Source: Bacillus sp. 123MFChir2 (GTDB lineage Bacteria; Bacillota; Bacilli; Bacillales; Bacillaceae_G). Taken from it: 54,893 bases of DNA. The notes beneath the pieces are model-generated. The model saw only the letters and a program-made list of their open reading frames with translations, did no database searches and was not told where the DNA came from. Shown in pieces: positions 16,801 through 25,125 of the stretch (position 1 is the first letter of the stretch; each line of letters starts with the position of its first letter). The stretch lies in NCBI RefSeq assembly GCF_000383235.1, contig NZ_KB910951.1, positions 1 to 54,893 on the forward strand, written 5' to 3'. The position numbers and the translations under genes are program-made.

Positions 16801-17831
16801 TCTCTTTCATCTGCTTTTTTTATCACAACTGTATCATTCACTAGTTCCACTTTTACATAATCACGTTCTTCTAAACCTAAATGATTGACCGCTTCATCTG
16901 GTAATTCAACAGCCATGTAGCGCTCTGTGAAGACAACTTGACTATATGTAGCTTGCTCTGCAATCAAATCAGCTTGTTTTACTTCTTGAATACTTCGCAA
17001 TGATGGCAGTCCAACTTCTTTTACAGTGCGCCAATTTCGACGGATAAAGGGAATAAGCCATAATAAGCTAATAATAATAACAACAAGGCCGATCCATAAA
17101 TTACTCTGCGCTTGCAGCTCAGCAATTTTTACCGGTTCCTGTGCGCTGCTATTACTAAATTGAATAATGGTAACAACAGTATTGTTTAATGCATGCACAA
17201 TTATATTTGTCCATAAGCTTTTCGTTTTAATGTATAACAGACACATCACAACACCGAATAAAAAAGCACCAATCACATCTATGTGCCCAAATCCAAAAAT
17301 CAGTGAAGAAATGATAATGGCCCGTTTCATCCCCCACTTATACGCCATTCGGTTTAAGAAAAAGCCCCGAAAAATCACTTCTTCCATAATTGGAGCAAAT
17401 ATGCAAGCTGAAATGACACTAAAAATCGTTGTAAAAGTAGTGCTCATATCAATCACATTTCCATCACTTAATAAATCAACTAGAAAATCAGGAATCAGCT
17501 GAGCTAGTATGTAAAATTGAATAAAAGAAATACCAAATGAAAAAATCATTCCCATAGCCGTCGCAATTAAAATAAGTCGCCATGGAATAGATGATGGTTT
17601 ATCAAAAAAACTTGTAAATACTGCGTTATTTTTTTGCATCTTATAAAATAACCACAGTAATGGAAAAGCAAAGAAGACTAGGGTACCTGAGACAAATTCG
17701 AATAAATTATCTTCAGCACCTGTTAGATCTAGTGAAAGATATACAATGAATGAACCTAAAATCATCCATCCAAAAAAACTGCGAAGTCGAATACGCGAAA
17801 ATGCAAGATTAATAGAAAACACCTCCAACAT
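16788..17831 (-). CDS. CPBP family intramembrane metalloprotease with a C-terminal AbrB-like tail
   Basis: Polytopic membrane protein of the CAAX-protease/bacteriocin-processing (CPBP, Abi) family, with the active-site motifs EEVIFRGFFLNRM, FGHID and HALNNT in order across the central domain. The last 60 residues (FTERYMAVELPDEAVNHLGL onward) look like a short swapped-hairpin AbrB/SpoVT-type segment, unusual for the family. Start is uncertain: ATG 17831 has no ribosome site, but GGAGGTG (codons 3-4 of that reading) stands eight bases before an ATT codon at about 17813, so initiation at ATT is conceivable. The reported start is the nearest ATG. Confidence 0.82.
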   Translation of the reverse strand: MLEVFSINLAFSRIRLRSFFGWMILGSFIVYLSLDLTGAEDNLFEFVSGTLVFFAFPLLWLFYKMQKNNAVFTSFFDKPSSIPWRLILIATAMGMIFSFGISFIQFYILAQLIPDFLVDLLSDGNVIDMSTTFTTIFSVISACIFAPIMEEVIFRGFFLNRMAYKWGMKRAIIISSLIFGFGHIDVIGAFLFGVVMCLLYIKTKSLWTNIIVHALNNTVVTIIQFSNSSAQEPVKIAELQAQSNLWIGLVVIIISLLWLIPFIRRNWRTVKEVGLPSLRSIQEVKQADLIAEQATYSQVVFTERYMAVELPDEAVNHLGLEERDYVKVELVNDTVVIKKADERERLS

Positions 17832-17861
17832 GATATATATATACAGCTTGAAAAACCAACA

Positions 17862-17985
17862 TAAACCACTTTTTTAGATGTGAGAGAGCGTCTAGCCATA
17901 CTTAGAGCGGTCAGGGCCCTTTTCTGCCACGGACAATGTGAAAATAAAGGAAGCAAACAAAAAGTGAATATATCTATATTATAGT
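17862..17985 (-). repeat. bcr1-like repeat, degenerate copy
   Basis: The minus strand carries CGTGGCAGAAAAGGGCCCTG, ACCGCTC, GGCTAGACGCTCTC and ends near GTGGTTTATG. The left half is worn. With the operon terminator it explains the 250 bases between the CPBP and ABC permease genes. Confidence 0.7.
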
Positions 17986-18049
17986 ATCAATACGCTGCAA
18001 TTTCTTCCTTTTTTACAAACTTATCCCTGCATCATCCTACAACTCTTCA

Positions 18050-18082
18050 AAATAAATCCCCGCTTTAGCGAGGATTTATTTT
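18050..18082 (-). terminator. terminator of the GntR-ABC operon
   Basis: AAATAAATCCCCGC pairs with GCGAGGATTTATTTT (one mismatch) around TTTA and overlaps the stop codon of the last gene. Confidence 0.75.
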
Positions 18083-18858
18083 TATAACACATCACGTTTT
18101 TGGAACAATGCACTGGAAGCAACGAGTAAAATAACAAAATGAGCTAACACAAATAACAAAGAAGTTGTAAAGCTAAACTCTGTAAATATTGGTTTTGCTC
18201 CTTGACTTAATAACTCATTACTATCATACATATTTAAATTCAAGTGAAACAATACAATGTATTTTGCTATACCTTGAGCAAATTGAAATACTAGCATTTT
18301 TAACATTCCCTCTATGAAGAAGAAAAATAGGGTAATTACTAATGGTAAAACTGATTTTCTAAAAATATTCGCTAGCAAAAATGCAACTGTTGGATAAAAG
18401 ACTATCGGTAAAATATTATATGCAAAACGTTTTAATAAAATTGCAAAAGTTACCGCTCCAGTGTCACTGCCAAATGCGATGAGACCAATTAACATGGCTG
18501 TAAATAAAGAAACAATACATACCAATAATATAGCTAAGAGAACAGTAATATACTTTGAAAATAAGATCGTAACTCGTTTTCTTGGACGAATTAACAATTG
18601 TTTAATTGTCCCTTTTTGAAATTCCTCTGTAATTGTGCGGGATGCTAACGTAACTCCAAAGATTGTTGCAAACGTAACAATCATGCCAATATTTTGCTCT
18701 GCAAACATCATAAACCCTTCGATTTTCAATTCAGGTGGAGCCCATTTTTTAATAATAACTGCTGCTGCAATTTCTAATACTGCTAGCACTACTAATAAAA
18801 TATACATACTCTTTTTCGCATGCAACTTTAAAAATTCATTTTGAATTAACTTTATCAT
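18082..18858 (-). CDS. ABC-2 type transporter permease
   Basis: A 258-residue integral membrane subunit with about six helices (roughly 18-36, 52-72, 98-125, 135-160, 165-185, 230-250). The segment EEFQKGTIKQLLIRPRKRVT between helices 2 and 3 is the cytoplasmic coupling region of ABC-2 permeases related to BcrB/YxdM-like drug exporters. It abuts the upstream ATPase, sharing one base, so the pair forms one transporter. Substrate probably a cell-envelope-active peptide or lipid, given the YtrA-type regulator of the operon. Confidence 0.85.
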   Translation of the reverse strand: MIKLIQNEFLKLHAKKSMYILLVVLAVLEIAAAVIIKKWAPPELKIEGFMMFAEQNIGMIVTFATIFGVTLASRTITEEFQKGTIKQLLIRPRKRVTILFSKYITVLLAILLVCIVSLFTAMLIGLIAFGSDTGAVTFAILLKRFAYNILPIVFYPTVAFLLANIFRKSVLPLVITLFFFFIEGMLKMLVFQFAQGIAKYIVLFHLNLNMYDSNELLSQGAKPIFTEFSFTTSLLFVLAHFVILLVASSALFQKRDVL

Positions 18859-19760
18859 TATGCTTTCACTCCCCCTGTAACTGCTAAGAATTCATCTTCT
18901 AATGATTTATTTTGAACGGTTACACCGTACACAAGAACATCAGCATTCACTAAATTTTTCACAATTTGCGGAATTTCCTCTTTCATGACAGATACAATAA
19001 TTTTGTTTTCTTGTATGGTTCCATTAATCAGTTCATTCGCTTCCTCTACTTGATTCACTTCAAAGGCTACCATAATCTTGTCATCACTTTTTATCTGTCC
19101 ACGTAAATTATACTCTTGCACAAATTTTCCCTTCTTAATAATAACAACACGATCACACATCAGCTCTATCTCACTTAATAAGTGACTTGATACAATGACT
19201 GCAATGTTTTCTTCTTTTGCTAAACGCTGTAAGTAATCTCGAATTTCACGAATTCCCGCTGGATCTAAACCATTTGTCGGCTCATCTAAAATTAAAATTT
19301 TCGGATTATGCAGTAATGCTTGCGCAATCCCTAAACGTTGTTTCATACCAAGAGAATATGTTTTTACCTTTTTATGAATTGCATGTTCTAGTTCAACAAG
19401 CTTTACAATTTCAGCAATTCGTTCTTTACCAATTGGTGTAACAGCCATATTGGCAAAATGTTTTAAATTTTGCATTCCCGTCATATATTCATATAGTTCC
19501 GGGTTCTCTACAATCGCTCCAATATACTCTAGCGCTTTTTCACGTTCAGTACGCATACTATGACCACAAATTGTAATATCACCTTCTGTTACTGAAATCA
19601 GCCCTGTCATCATCCGAATTGTCGTCGTCTTTCCACTTCCATTTGGTCCAAGGAAGCCGTACACTTCCCCTTCCTGTACTTCAAACGAAAGACCACGAAT
19701 AATTTCAGCACTGCCTATTTTTTTATGAACATTTTCTAATTTCACTACTACATTTCCCAA
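18858..19760 (-). CDS. ABC transporter ATP-binding protein (BcrA-like)
   Basis: A 300-residue ABC ATPase. Walker A GPNGSGKTT (about 38-46), Q-loop region, signature YSLGMKQRLGIAQALL (about 135-150), Walker B ILILDEPTNGLDP (about 155-167) and the switch histidine in VSSHLL. The C-terminal 80 residues are the extension seen in BcrA-type bacitracin/lantibiotic exporters. Translation starts at TTG 19760, eight bases after GGAGG in AAAGGAGGAATAGGCA. Partner of the permease at 18082-18858. Confidence 0.92.
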   Translation of the reverse strand: MGNVVVKLENVHKKIGSAEIIRGLSFEVQEGEVYGFLGPNGSGKTTTIRMMTGLISVTEGDITICGHSMRTEREKALEYIGAIVENPELYEYMTGMQNLKHFANMAVTPIGKERIAEIVKLVELEHAIHKKVKTYSLGMKQRLGIAQALLHNPKILILDEPTNGLDPAGIREIRDYLQRLAKEENIAVIVSSHLLSEIELMCDRVVIIKKGKFVQEYNLRGQIKSDDKIMVAFEVNQVEEANELINGTIQENKIIVSVMKEEIPQIVKNLVNADVLVYGVTVQNKSLEDEFLAVTGGVKA

Positions 19761-19774
19761 TGCCTATTCCTCCT

Positions 19775-20566
19775 TTAAATTTCTAACTTTTTGTCGATGA
19801 TGTAGGATGTTATGAATATGAAGAGAACGGTCGATAACAAGGTAAAGCATATATACGAAATACTTGCCCCTTCATTCACATAAAATGATGTTTCGAAAAA
19901 ACCATTTTTATCTATAAATTTAATATTTTTAGTAAAAAATACATATCTATTTACTTTTTCTAAGAGAGTAGTTATAAAAAATTGAATTCCAGCTAGAAGC
20001 AAAAAGAAGAATATAAATAATACCTTACTTAATAACGAATTCACATTAAAAAGTTTTATAACTGCAATTATGATATATATAGAAGCTAAACAACTCGTTA
20101 AATCTATAATCCATAAAAAGATAGAAAAGAAATGATGAAACAATCCAAATTTATAAAAGTATTGCAGCGCTTGCTGAATCTCTCCATTTTTGTTTTTCCC
20201 GTAAATATCTAAAGAAAAAAAGTGAACAAATCCTAAAGCTATTAATGACAGTAGAACAATCATTATTGTAAAAAACAATAGGTTGGCACATATATATTTT
20301 TTAGCAGGAATAGCTGTATATCGAATCATAGAATTTTTTAACATTCTTCGAAAAGATAAGGCGGCTATCAAACTAATAGAAAATACTGTTATACTAAATA
20401 ATAATATAAACAAAACTAATATTACGTTTTGTTTTGTTGGAGTCATGTGCTTAGAAGAACCCATAAAATTAAATAATAGAATAAGCGAAAGCGTAATAAA
20501 TCCTACGTAAATAATCCATATTTTCTTTTTATTACAGTTATATAAATAGTGAAGAAGTTGATTCAT
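19775..20566 (-). CDS. membrane protein of the YtrA-type ABC operon
   Basis: A 263-residue hydrophobic protein with about six predicted helices (near 18-36, 48-70, 90-112, 140-165, 178-200, 238-258) and basic loops. No database family is obvious. Its ATG overlaps the stop of the preceding ATPase gene by four bases and has AGGAGG upstream, so it is almost certainly the permease partner of the 20563-21261 ATPase, comparable in position to YtrC/YtrD in B. subtilis. Lower sequence conservation is normal for such permeases. Confidence 0.75.
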   Translation of the reverse strand: MNQLLHYLYNCNKKKIWIIYVGFITLSLILLFNFMGSSKHMTPTKQNVILVLFILLFSITVFSISLIAALSFRRMLKNSMIRYTAIPAKKYICANLLFFTIMIVLLSLIALGFVHFFSLDIYGKNKNGEIQQALQYFYKFGLFHHFFSIFLWIIDLTSCLASIYIIIAVIKLFNVNSLLSKVLFIFFFLLLAGIQFFITTLLEKVNRYVFFTKNIKFIDKNGFFETSFYVNEGASISYICFTLLSTVLFIFITSYIIDKKLEI

Positions 20567-21261
20567 TGCCCAAAAACCTCCTTGAACAACTCATGTACTG
20601 CTTTTCCTCTTTGAAAACGAAGATCTTCTACATTTTCATGTAACACAATTTCTCCATCTTTTAAAAAGATCACTTCATCAAACAAGTTTTCAATTTCACT
20701 AATTAAATGAGTCGAAATTAAAATTGTACAGTCTTCGCGATAAAATTGGAGAATTAACTCTAGTACATGCTCCCGTGAGACAAGATCGATTCCGCCAAGC
20801 GGTTCATCTAATACATAAAGTTTTGCATGCCTTGAAAAGGTTAAAATCAGCTGTAATTTTTCTACCATTCCCTTTGATAAAGCATGAATTTGTTCTTCTA
20901 ATGGAATTTTCAACTTTGCAATTGTATCCACCGCTTTTTGAATATCGAAATCTTCGTAAAAATCGCGATAAAAAAACAAAGCATCTTTTACAGTCATCCA
21001 CTCTTCAAATATCGGACGGTCGGACATGAATGAAATGATTTTTTTCGTTTCTCGACTTACTTTCTTATCAGCAATGAAAATATCTCCTTGAGACGGATGT
21101 TGTAAACCTACAATCATTTTCAGCAGCGTCGTTTTTCCGCTACCATTATCCCCAACAAGACCAATAATTTTCCCTTCTGTTATTGTGATGTTTACATCTC
21201 TAATAACAGCTTTTAAATCGTAACGTTTCCATAGATTCTCTATTTTTACTAATTCTCGCAA
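20563..21261 (-). CDS. ABC transporter ATP-binding protein (YtrB-like)
   Basis: A 232-residue ATPase: Walker A GDNGSGKTTLL (about 37-47), signature LSKGMVEKLQLIL, Walker B LYVLDEPLGGIDLVSREHV and switch histidine STHLIS. The degenerate signature (SKGM instead of SGGQ) is common in YtrB-type proteins. It overlaps the GntR gene by 13 bases and the membrane-protein gene by four, placing all in one polycistronic unit. Confidence 0.9.
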   Translation of the reverse strand: MRELVKIENLWKRYDLKAVIRDVNITITEGKIIGLVGDNGSGKTTLLKMIVGLQHPSQGDIFIADKKVSRETKKIISFMSDRPIFEEWMTVKDALFFYRDFYEDFDIQKAVDTIAKLKIPLEEQIHALSKGMVEKLQLILTFSRHAKLYVLDEPLGGIDLVSREHVLELILQFYREDCTILISTHLISEIENLFDEVIFLKDGEIVLHENVEDLRFQRGKAVHELFKEVFGQ

Positions 21262-21638
21262 CTGTTCTCCCCCTTTTTCTCTTCTAATGAAGAATGAAGA
21301 ATGGACAACATTTCCTCTTCTGAAAACCCTAAGTTGTTCATTCCATTTATAAAGGCATGAAGCAACTCTTTCGCCATATCTTTTCGCAGCTCCATAATTT
21401 TCTCTCCTTCAGTTGCTACATATCTTCCCATTCCTCTACGTGTCTCAACGATACCCTCGCGTTCTAACTCCTGAAATGTACGTTGAATTGTATTCGGGTT
21501 CACTTGTAACTCACCCGCTAATTCACGTACAGAGGGAATTTTACTACCAGGCAATAAATGACCTGTTACAATTTCCTTTTTTATAAATTCCATCACCTGA
21601 ATGTAAATTGGAATGTTGGGAGAAAATTCAATTTCCAT
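21249..21638 (-). CDS. GntR family transcriptional regulator (YtrA subfamily)
   Basis: A 129-residue repressor with an N-terminal GntR winged helix (IYIQVMEFIKKEIVTGHLLP, residues 11-30, then SKIPSVRELAGELQVNPNTI and TRRGMGRYV) and only a short C-terminal dimerisation part, the layout of the YtrA subfamily. YtrA-type regulators control ABC exporters induced by cell-wall antibiotics. ATG 21638 follows TAGGAGG. The perfect palindrome at 21658-21681 is its likely operator, so the operon should be self-regulated. Confidence 0.9.
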   Translation of the reverse strand: MEIEFSPNIPIYIQVMEFIKKEIVTGHLLPGSKIPSVRELAGELQVNPNTIQRTFQELEREGIVETRRGMGRYVATEGEKIMELRKDMAKELLHAFINGMNNLGFSEEEMLSILHSSLEEKKGENSCEN

Positions 21639-21657
21639 TTCTTCCTCCTATTGTTTT

Positions 21658-21681
21658 AGTGTACTAACTAAATAGTACACT
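21658..21681 (-). promoter_or_regulatory. YtrA-type operator
   Basis: AGTGTACTA (21658-21666) and TAGTACACT (21673-21681) form a perfect 9-bp inverted repeat with a 6-base spacer, 20 bases upstream of the regulator's start. The placement over the promoter/leader is typical for autorepression. Confidence 0.75.
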
Positions 21682-21712
21682 ATGATACAAAAAATGTAAA
21701 CTTTTTCTCACA

Positions 21713-21750
21713 AAAAAGAGCGCCCTATACATATAGAGCACTCTTTTTAT
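21713..21750 (-). terminator. terminator of the nrd operon
   Basis: AAAAAGAGCGCCCTATA pairs with TATAGAGCACTCTTTTT (two mismatches); the minus-strand tail is six T. It follows nrdF. Confidence 0.85.
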
Positions 21751-22139
21751 TAAAAGTTAAATACAAAATCATCATCTGATAATTTTTCAACATTTGTCGC
21801 TTTCACATAACCATTTCCTTTTACAGAGAAAAAGTCATGGTTTTTCGTATCTGTACGTAAACCGTTTAATACGATTGGATTAATTTCTTCTTCTTCAAAG
21901 TGCGGTTCTAATCCTAAGTTCATTAATCCTTTATTCGCATTATAACGAACGAAACGATTTACTTCTTCCACAAGACCAATCGATGTATAAATTTCATCTG
22001 TATATGCTGTTTCAATGTCATACAGCTCTAGTAACAAATCTTTCGTTTCTTTCTGTACTTCTTGTTGTTCTTCTGCAGAAAGCTCTGCAAAAACTTGTTG
22101 TGCTAAAATACCGACGAATACGCCGTGGATGGACTCGTC
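21750..22139 (-). CDS. nrdF: NrdF, ribonucleotide reductase class Ib beta subunit, exon 2
   Basis: C-terminal 129 residues of the small subunit. It begins exactly at DESIHGVFVGILAQQ, carrying the Glu and His of the second iron/manganese-binding helix pair, and ends DDDFVFNF, the C-terminal tail that docks to NrdE. Joined to exon 1 (22610-23188) it gives 322 residues, the normal NrdF length. The MKTK codons seen just upstream in frame belong to the intron. Without splicing the metal site could not form. Confidence 0.93.
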   Translation of the reverse strand, partial: DESIHGVFVGILAQQVFAELSAEEQQEVQKETKDLLLELYDIETAYTDEIYTSIGLVEEVNRFVRYNANKGLMNLGLEPHFEEEEINPIVLNGLRTDTKNHDFFSVKGNGYVKATNVEKLSDDDFVFNF

Positions 22140-22609
22140 CTTAGTCTTCACATAGGTTCGCTATTCCTATATCGCTTTCGCAGCTTACTGTTACCAGTAA
22201 GAAGAGACCATATCACCTACCTTTACAGGTAGCCTTCCATTTCGATTTAAGGGATTTTCACCCACCGCTTGGCCCTACTCCTATTGCGGAATTTCACCGC
22301 CTACGGGATGGTCGTTGAACGTTCCTTTATCTATATATCGCACCCACCATTGTTTGTATAACTTACGATGACGGATGCGGCTGGCTGTGCCACCCGATAA
22401 CCCATATTTTTTCCGTACATGTTATCGCCAGATAAAGGCTTCGCTGCTGATTATCCTCCTTTGGCTATCCCCCAATCTATCTTGGATAAATTAAGAATAA
22501 GCTGTATGAATCTTCTCGTCAATATCGTGATGAAAAGGTCCACAGTAGGACTTCCCAGCAATTAGAAAGGTTTTTCAATCGACATTACTGCCGAAAGCCG
22601 CTAAAGTCA
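22140..22609 (-). other. group I intron in nrdF, without an internal ORF
   Basis: 470 nt. The 5' splice site is CCGT|TGAC: exon CCGU pairs with intron GCGG as helix P1 with the obligatory U-G wobble at the junction. Conserved core elements follow in order: P (AATTGCTGGGAAGTCC), R (GTTCAACGACCATCC) and S (GATATGGTCTC). The intron ends in G (ACTAAG|GAC). An in-frame TGA starts directly at the splice site, so unspliced mRNA gives truncated NrdF. No endonuclease gene is present, so it is immobile or relies on another enzyme. Confidence 0.92.
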
Positions 22610-23188
22610 ACGGATTATTAAATTAATAATTTCTCCACTCGCCGTTAATTTTCCTTGCCCTGCTAAATACAGCGGATAGAAGAATCCACTATAGAACAAG
22701 TAGCTTTCTAAAAACACACTTGCTACCATTGCCATATATAGCTCTTTTTTTGTTACTTGAGGCTTTAATAAACGACGGTAGTAATTTGTAATGATGCTTG
22801 ATTTTTTCTCAAGTAATGGATGTGTATCTACCCATTCAAAAATTCCATCAATTTCTTCTTCAGTTGCAAGCGTTGTGAAAATATGGCTGTAACTTTTCGC
22901 ATGTACTTCTTCCATAGCTCCCATGAACGCAAGTACACTTTTTGCTTGTAAGTTCTCAAGGTGGACAAGAATGAGTGGCATTCCCTCGCCGCCTTGCTTC
23001 GTATCTAGAAGTGTTAATCCTCCAAGTACACGCTTATAAGCAATTTGTTCTTCCTTCGATAACTGCACCCACGTATTTTTGTCAGAAGAAACAGCGATCT
23101 CCTCTTCTGTCCAAAACTGAGCGATGTTTTGCTTCCAAAACATTAAACTAAAATCGTCTTCTTTCTTGTTCCAGTTTACCGCGCGCAT
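22610..23188 (-). CDS. nrdF: NrdF, ribonucleotide reductase class Ib beta subunit, exon 1
   Basis: N-terminal 193 residues of the radical-generating subunit, from MRAVNWNKKEDDFSLMFWKQ to EIINLIIR. GGLTLLDTKQGGEGMPLI and MGAMEEVHAKSYSHIF contain the first metal ligands and the radical tyrosine (in HAKSY). The intron interrupts immediately before the second metal-binding motif. The start ATG 23188 has a weak ribosome site (AAAGGGGCG). It is the last gene of nrdI-nrdE-nrdF. Confidence 0.94.
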
Positions 23189-23218
23189 TGAATCGCCCCT
23201 TTATTATATTGTTGCATC

Positions 23219-23331
23219 GTTCTAACGTGCGGTAAAACTTCCATTTCATAATGAAAATCTAACCGCACGTTAGAACGTAAATTTGATAACTTAGCATGAG
23301 CAGGGTTTTTGTAAACCCTGCTCATGCTGTT
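23219..23331 (-). other. two strong hairpins in the nrdE-nrdF spacer
   Basis: GTTCTAACGTGCGGT (23219-23233) and ACCGCACGTTAGAAC (23262-23276) form a perfect 15-bp stem with a 28-base loop. A second perfect stem, GCATGAGCAGGGTTT with AAACCCTGCTCATGC (about 23298-23331), sits just upstream in the transcript. The second could act as a processing or attenuation site limiting nrdF expression. Confidence 0.65.
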
Positions 23332-23332
23332 T

Positions 23333-23527
23333 TATATATCCATTTTTTATTTTTCGACAGCTAAATCCCTGCTATGCAGAATAAAAAGTAACCTACACTC
23401 GTTTTCTCTTTCTGTTTTACTTCGCATGTGGCAGAAAAGGAACCTGACCGCTTCTATGCATGGCCAGATACTCTCTTCCATCCAAAAAGAGGGGTCTTAT
23501 CTCATTTTTTTATTGATGTATATATAA
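23333..23527 (+). repeat. bcr1-like repeat inside the nrd operon
   Basis: Near full-length plus-orientation copy: TTTTTATTTTTCGACAGC, CTGCTATGCAG, GCATGTGGCAGAAAAGG, CTGACCGCTTCTATGCATGG, CCAGATACTCTC, ending near a TTTTTTTATTG. It fills the spacer between nrdE and nrdF, transcribed antisense by the operon. Confidence 0.8.
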
Positions 23528-23565
23528 TAACTATCAATTGTATACTCTTCTACTAAAAGAATACA

Positions 23566-23913
23566 TTATACTGTGCAGGCTACACACTCTTCCACACTTA
23601 ATTTACGTGTTCTTGTGTAGTACAAGCTCTTTAATCCTTTTTTATGAGCATAAATATAATAACGTGCTAATTCACGAGTAGAGATATCACTATTTACATA
23701 AAGAATTGTACTAATCCCTTGGTCAATATGCTCTTGAATTTCTGCGATTAAATCAATGAGCTTAAACTGATTCATATCGTAAGAAGATTTGTAGTACCAG
23801 AACGTATCCTTTGATAAATACGGCATTGGATAATACGTCGTTGCATTCGCATACGTTCTTGATTCAATTTGACTTACGATCGGCATCACGCTTGCAGTTG
23901 CATTTTGAATATA
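23566..23913 (-). CDS. nrdE: NrdE, ribonucleotide reductase class Ib alpha subunit, exon 2
   Basis: C-terminal 115 residues, starting YIQNATASVMPIVSQIESRT and ending SVEECVACTV, where the two terminal cysteines form the shuttle pair reduced by NrdH-type redoxins. YYPMPYLS and GISTILYVNSDISTRELARY are standard NrdE motifs. Splicing to exon 1 (25126-26862) after the GGT codon yields ...APTQSIG-YIQNAT..., 694 residues in total. Confidence 0.94.
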   Translation of the reverse strand, partial: YIQNATASVMPIVSQIESRTYANATTYYPMPYLSKDTFWYYKSSYDMNQFKLIDLIAEIQEHIDQGISTILYVNSDISTRELARYYIYAHKKGLKSLYYTRTRKLSVEECVACTV

Positions 23914-25125
23914 CCTATTGTTACTCTATCCAAATGATAGGGGATGGTCATTTCTGCCATCCTCTCATAGTTTCCCATGAGAGCAGACTGTATCATAAAC
24001 TACTATAATACCGTGGGTGGTTAGTCCCTGAGTGAATTTTTCTGTGGCAATCTTCGCAATAACAAATTAAATTATCTAAACTATTCGCTTCTAGGTAATC
24101 GTTACAAAGAACAAATGGTTTTATATGATGAACAGACATTTCTTGACCATATTCTTCCTCTGTAATCCCACACCTTTGACACATATAGTTATCCCTTTCA
24201 CGCGCTTCTCTTCTCTGATTTAACCAGTTAGGACCATAATATTTTCTATTTCCATGTTTATGTCCTAATCCAGTCCAATTCGGATTATTTTCAGCAGTCA
24301 TTCGTCCTATCATAGAGGAATGACTTGAGTAACATTCCCTACTGCAATACGAATACTCATGCTTTTCTTTTAAAGAAGGGGCTTTATAAAAGTTATTATT
24401 ACATGTTGGATGATCGCAAATAGTATTAAAGGTTTGTGGTTTCTTTTTACTATCCGTATAACATTTCCTCAAACAATACTTCGCCTTATCTTGTCGAGAA
24501 TTATGGACAATAAACTCCTTTCCACATGTAAGACAAGTCTTTTCTACTTTTTTATTTAGTAGCAGTTTGTGACATACTTTCGAACACGTTCTAGTTCTAG
24601 AGTTTTTCACTAGAAATTCTGTCTTACATATTTCACACTCTTTTTCTGTTCTCTGTTTAAATTGCTTATAGCATTTATCATCGCAAAATTTTTGCTCTTT
24701 TTTATTCGTTTCAAAATCTTTACCACAATATTGACACCTAATTACTTTTCTTTTTCGTTCACTTAAAGATCTACATTCTTTTGAACAAAATTTAGCTGTT
24801 GCTTATCTATATTGAGGAATTTTGAAATCCCCACCACAAAATTCACATATTTTACTAACCATAGTAGTTTCCCTCCACGTCAGTCGTTGAACCTTTATCT
24901 AGTTACCATCTAGATACTTGGCTGCGGATTTTCCATTCAAAAAACTACATTTAACTATTTCCCCATAAAATGCAATTTTTTAATATCTTCCCTTTTTACC
25001 GTACCGTTGAAGTTAGCAACGCCCTTACCTACATCACTGCGATAAGTTGGTAGAAAGATCTTTAGGAGTTCCCCGCAATTCGAAGGGTTCATTTTACACG
25101 TCACCGTATAAACGGGCTATTCCTA
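23914..25125 (-). other. group I intron in nrdE carrying an HNH endonuclease gene
   Basis: 1212 nt. The 5' junction is ATAGGT|TAGG and the 3' end is CAATAGG|TAT. Core elements are near-perfect: P (AATTGCGGGGAACTCC), Q (AATCCGCAGCCAAG), R (GTTCAACGACTGACG) upstream of the ORF, and S (GATACAGTCTGC) near the 3' end. The HNH ORF lies between R and S, i.e. in the P8 loop, a usual location. An in-frame TAG stands directly after the splice site, so active NrdE requires splicing. Confidence 0.92.
23993..24862 (-). pseudogene. intron-encoded HNH homing endonuclease with zinc-ribbon array, interrupted by a stop codon
   Basis: From ATG 24862, eight bases after the strong site GTGGAGGG, the frame reads 19 codons to a TAA at 24803-24805 and then continues open for 269 codons to 23993. 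The full product would be 289 residues: five Cys4 modules (such as CQYCGKDF...KFCDDKC and CLTCGKEF...KYCLRKC) followed by an HNH nuclease domain (CQRCG, VHHIKPF, NSLDNLICYCEDCHRKIH). The stop falls inside the first module. The 269-codon remainder has no good start, so the endonuclease is probably inactive, or made shorter from an internal codon such as GTG 24610. Confidence 0.85.

Noticed and set aside
21750-23188. nrdF read as two broken genes (frameshifted pseudogene)
   Set aside because: The gap has all hallmarks of a group I intron and the exons join in frame to a full-length NrdF.
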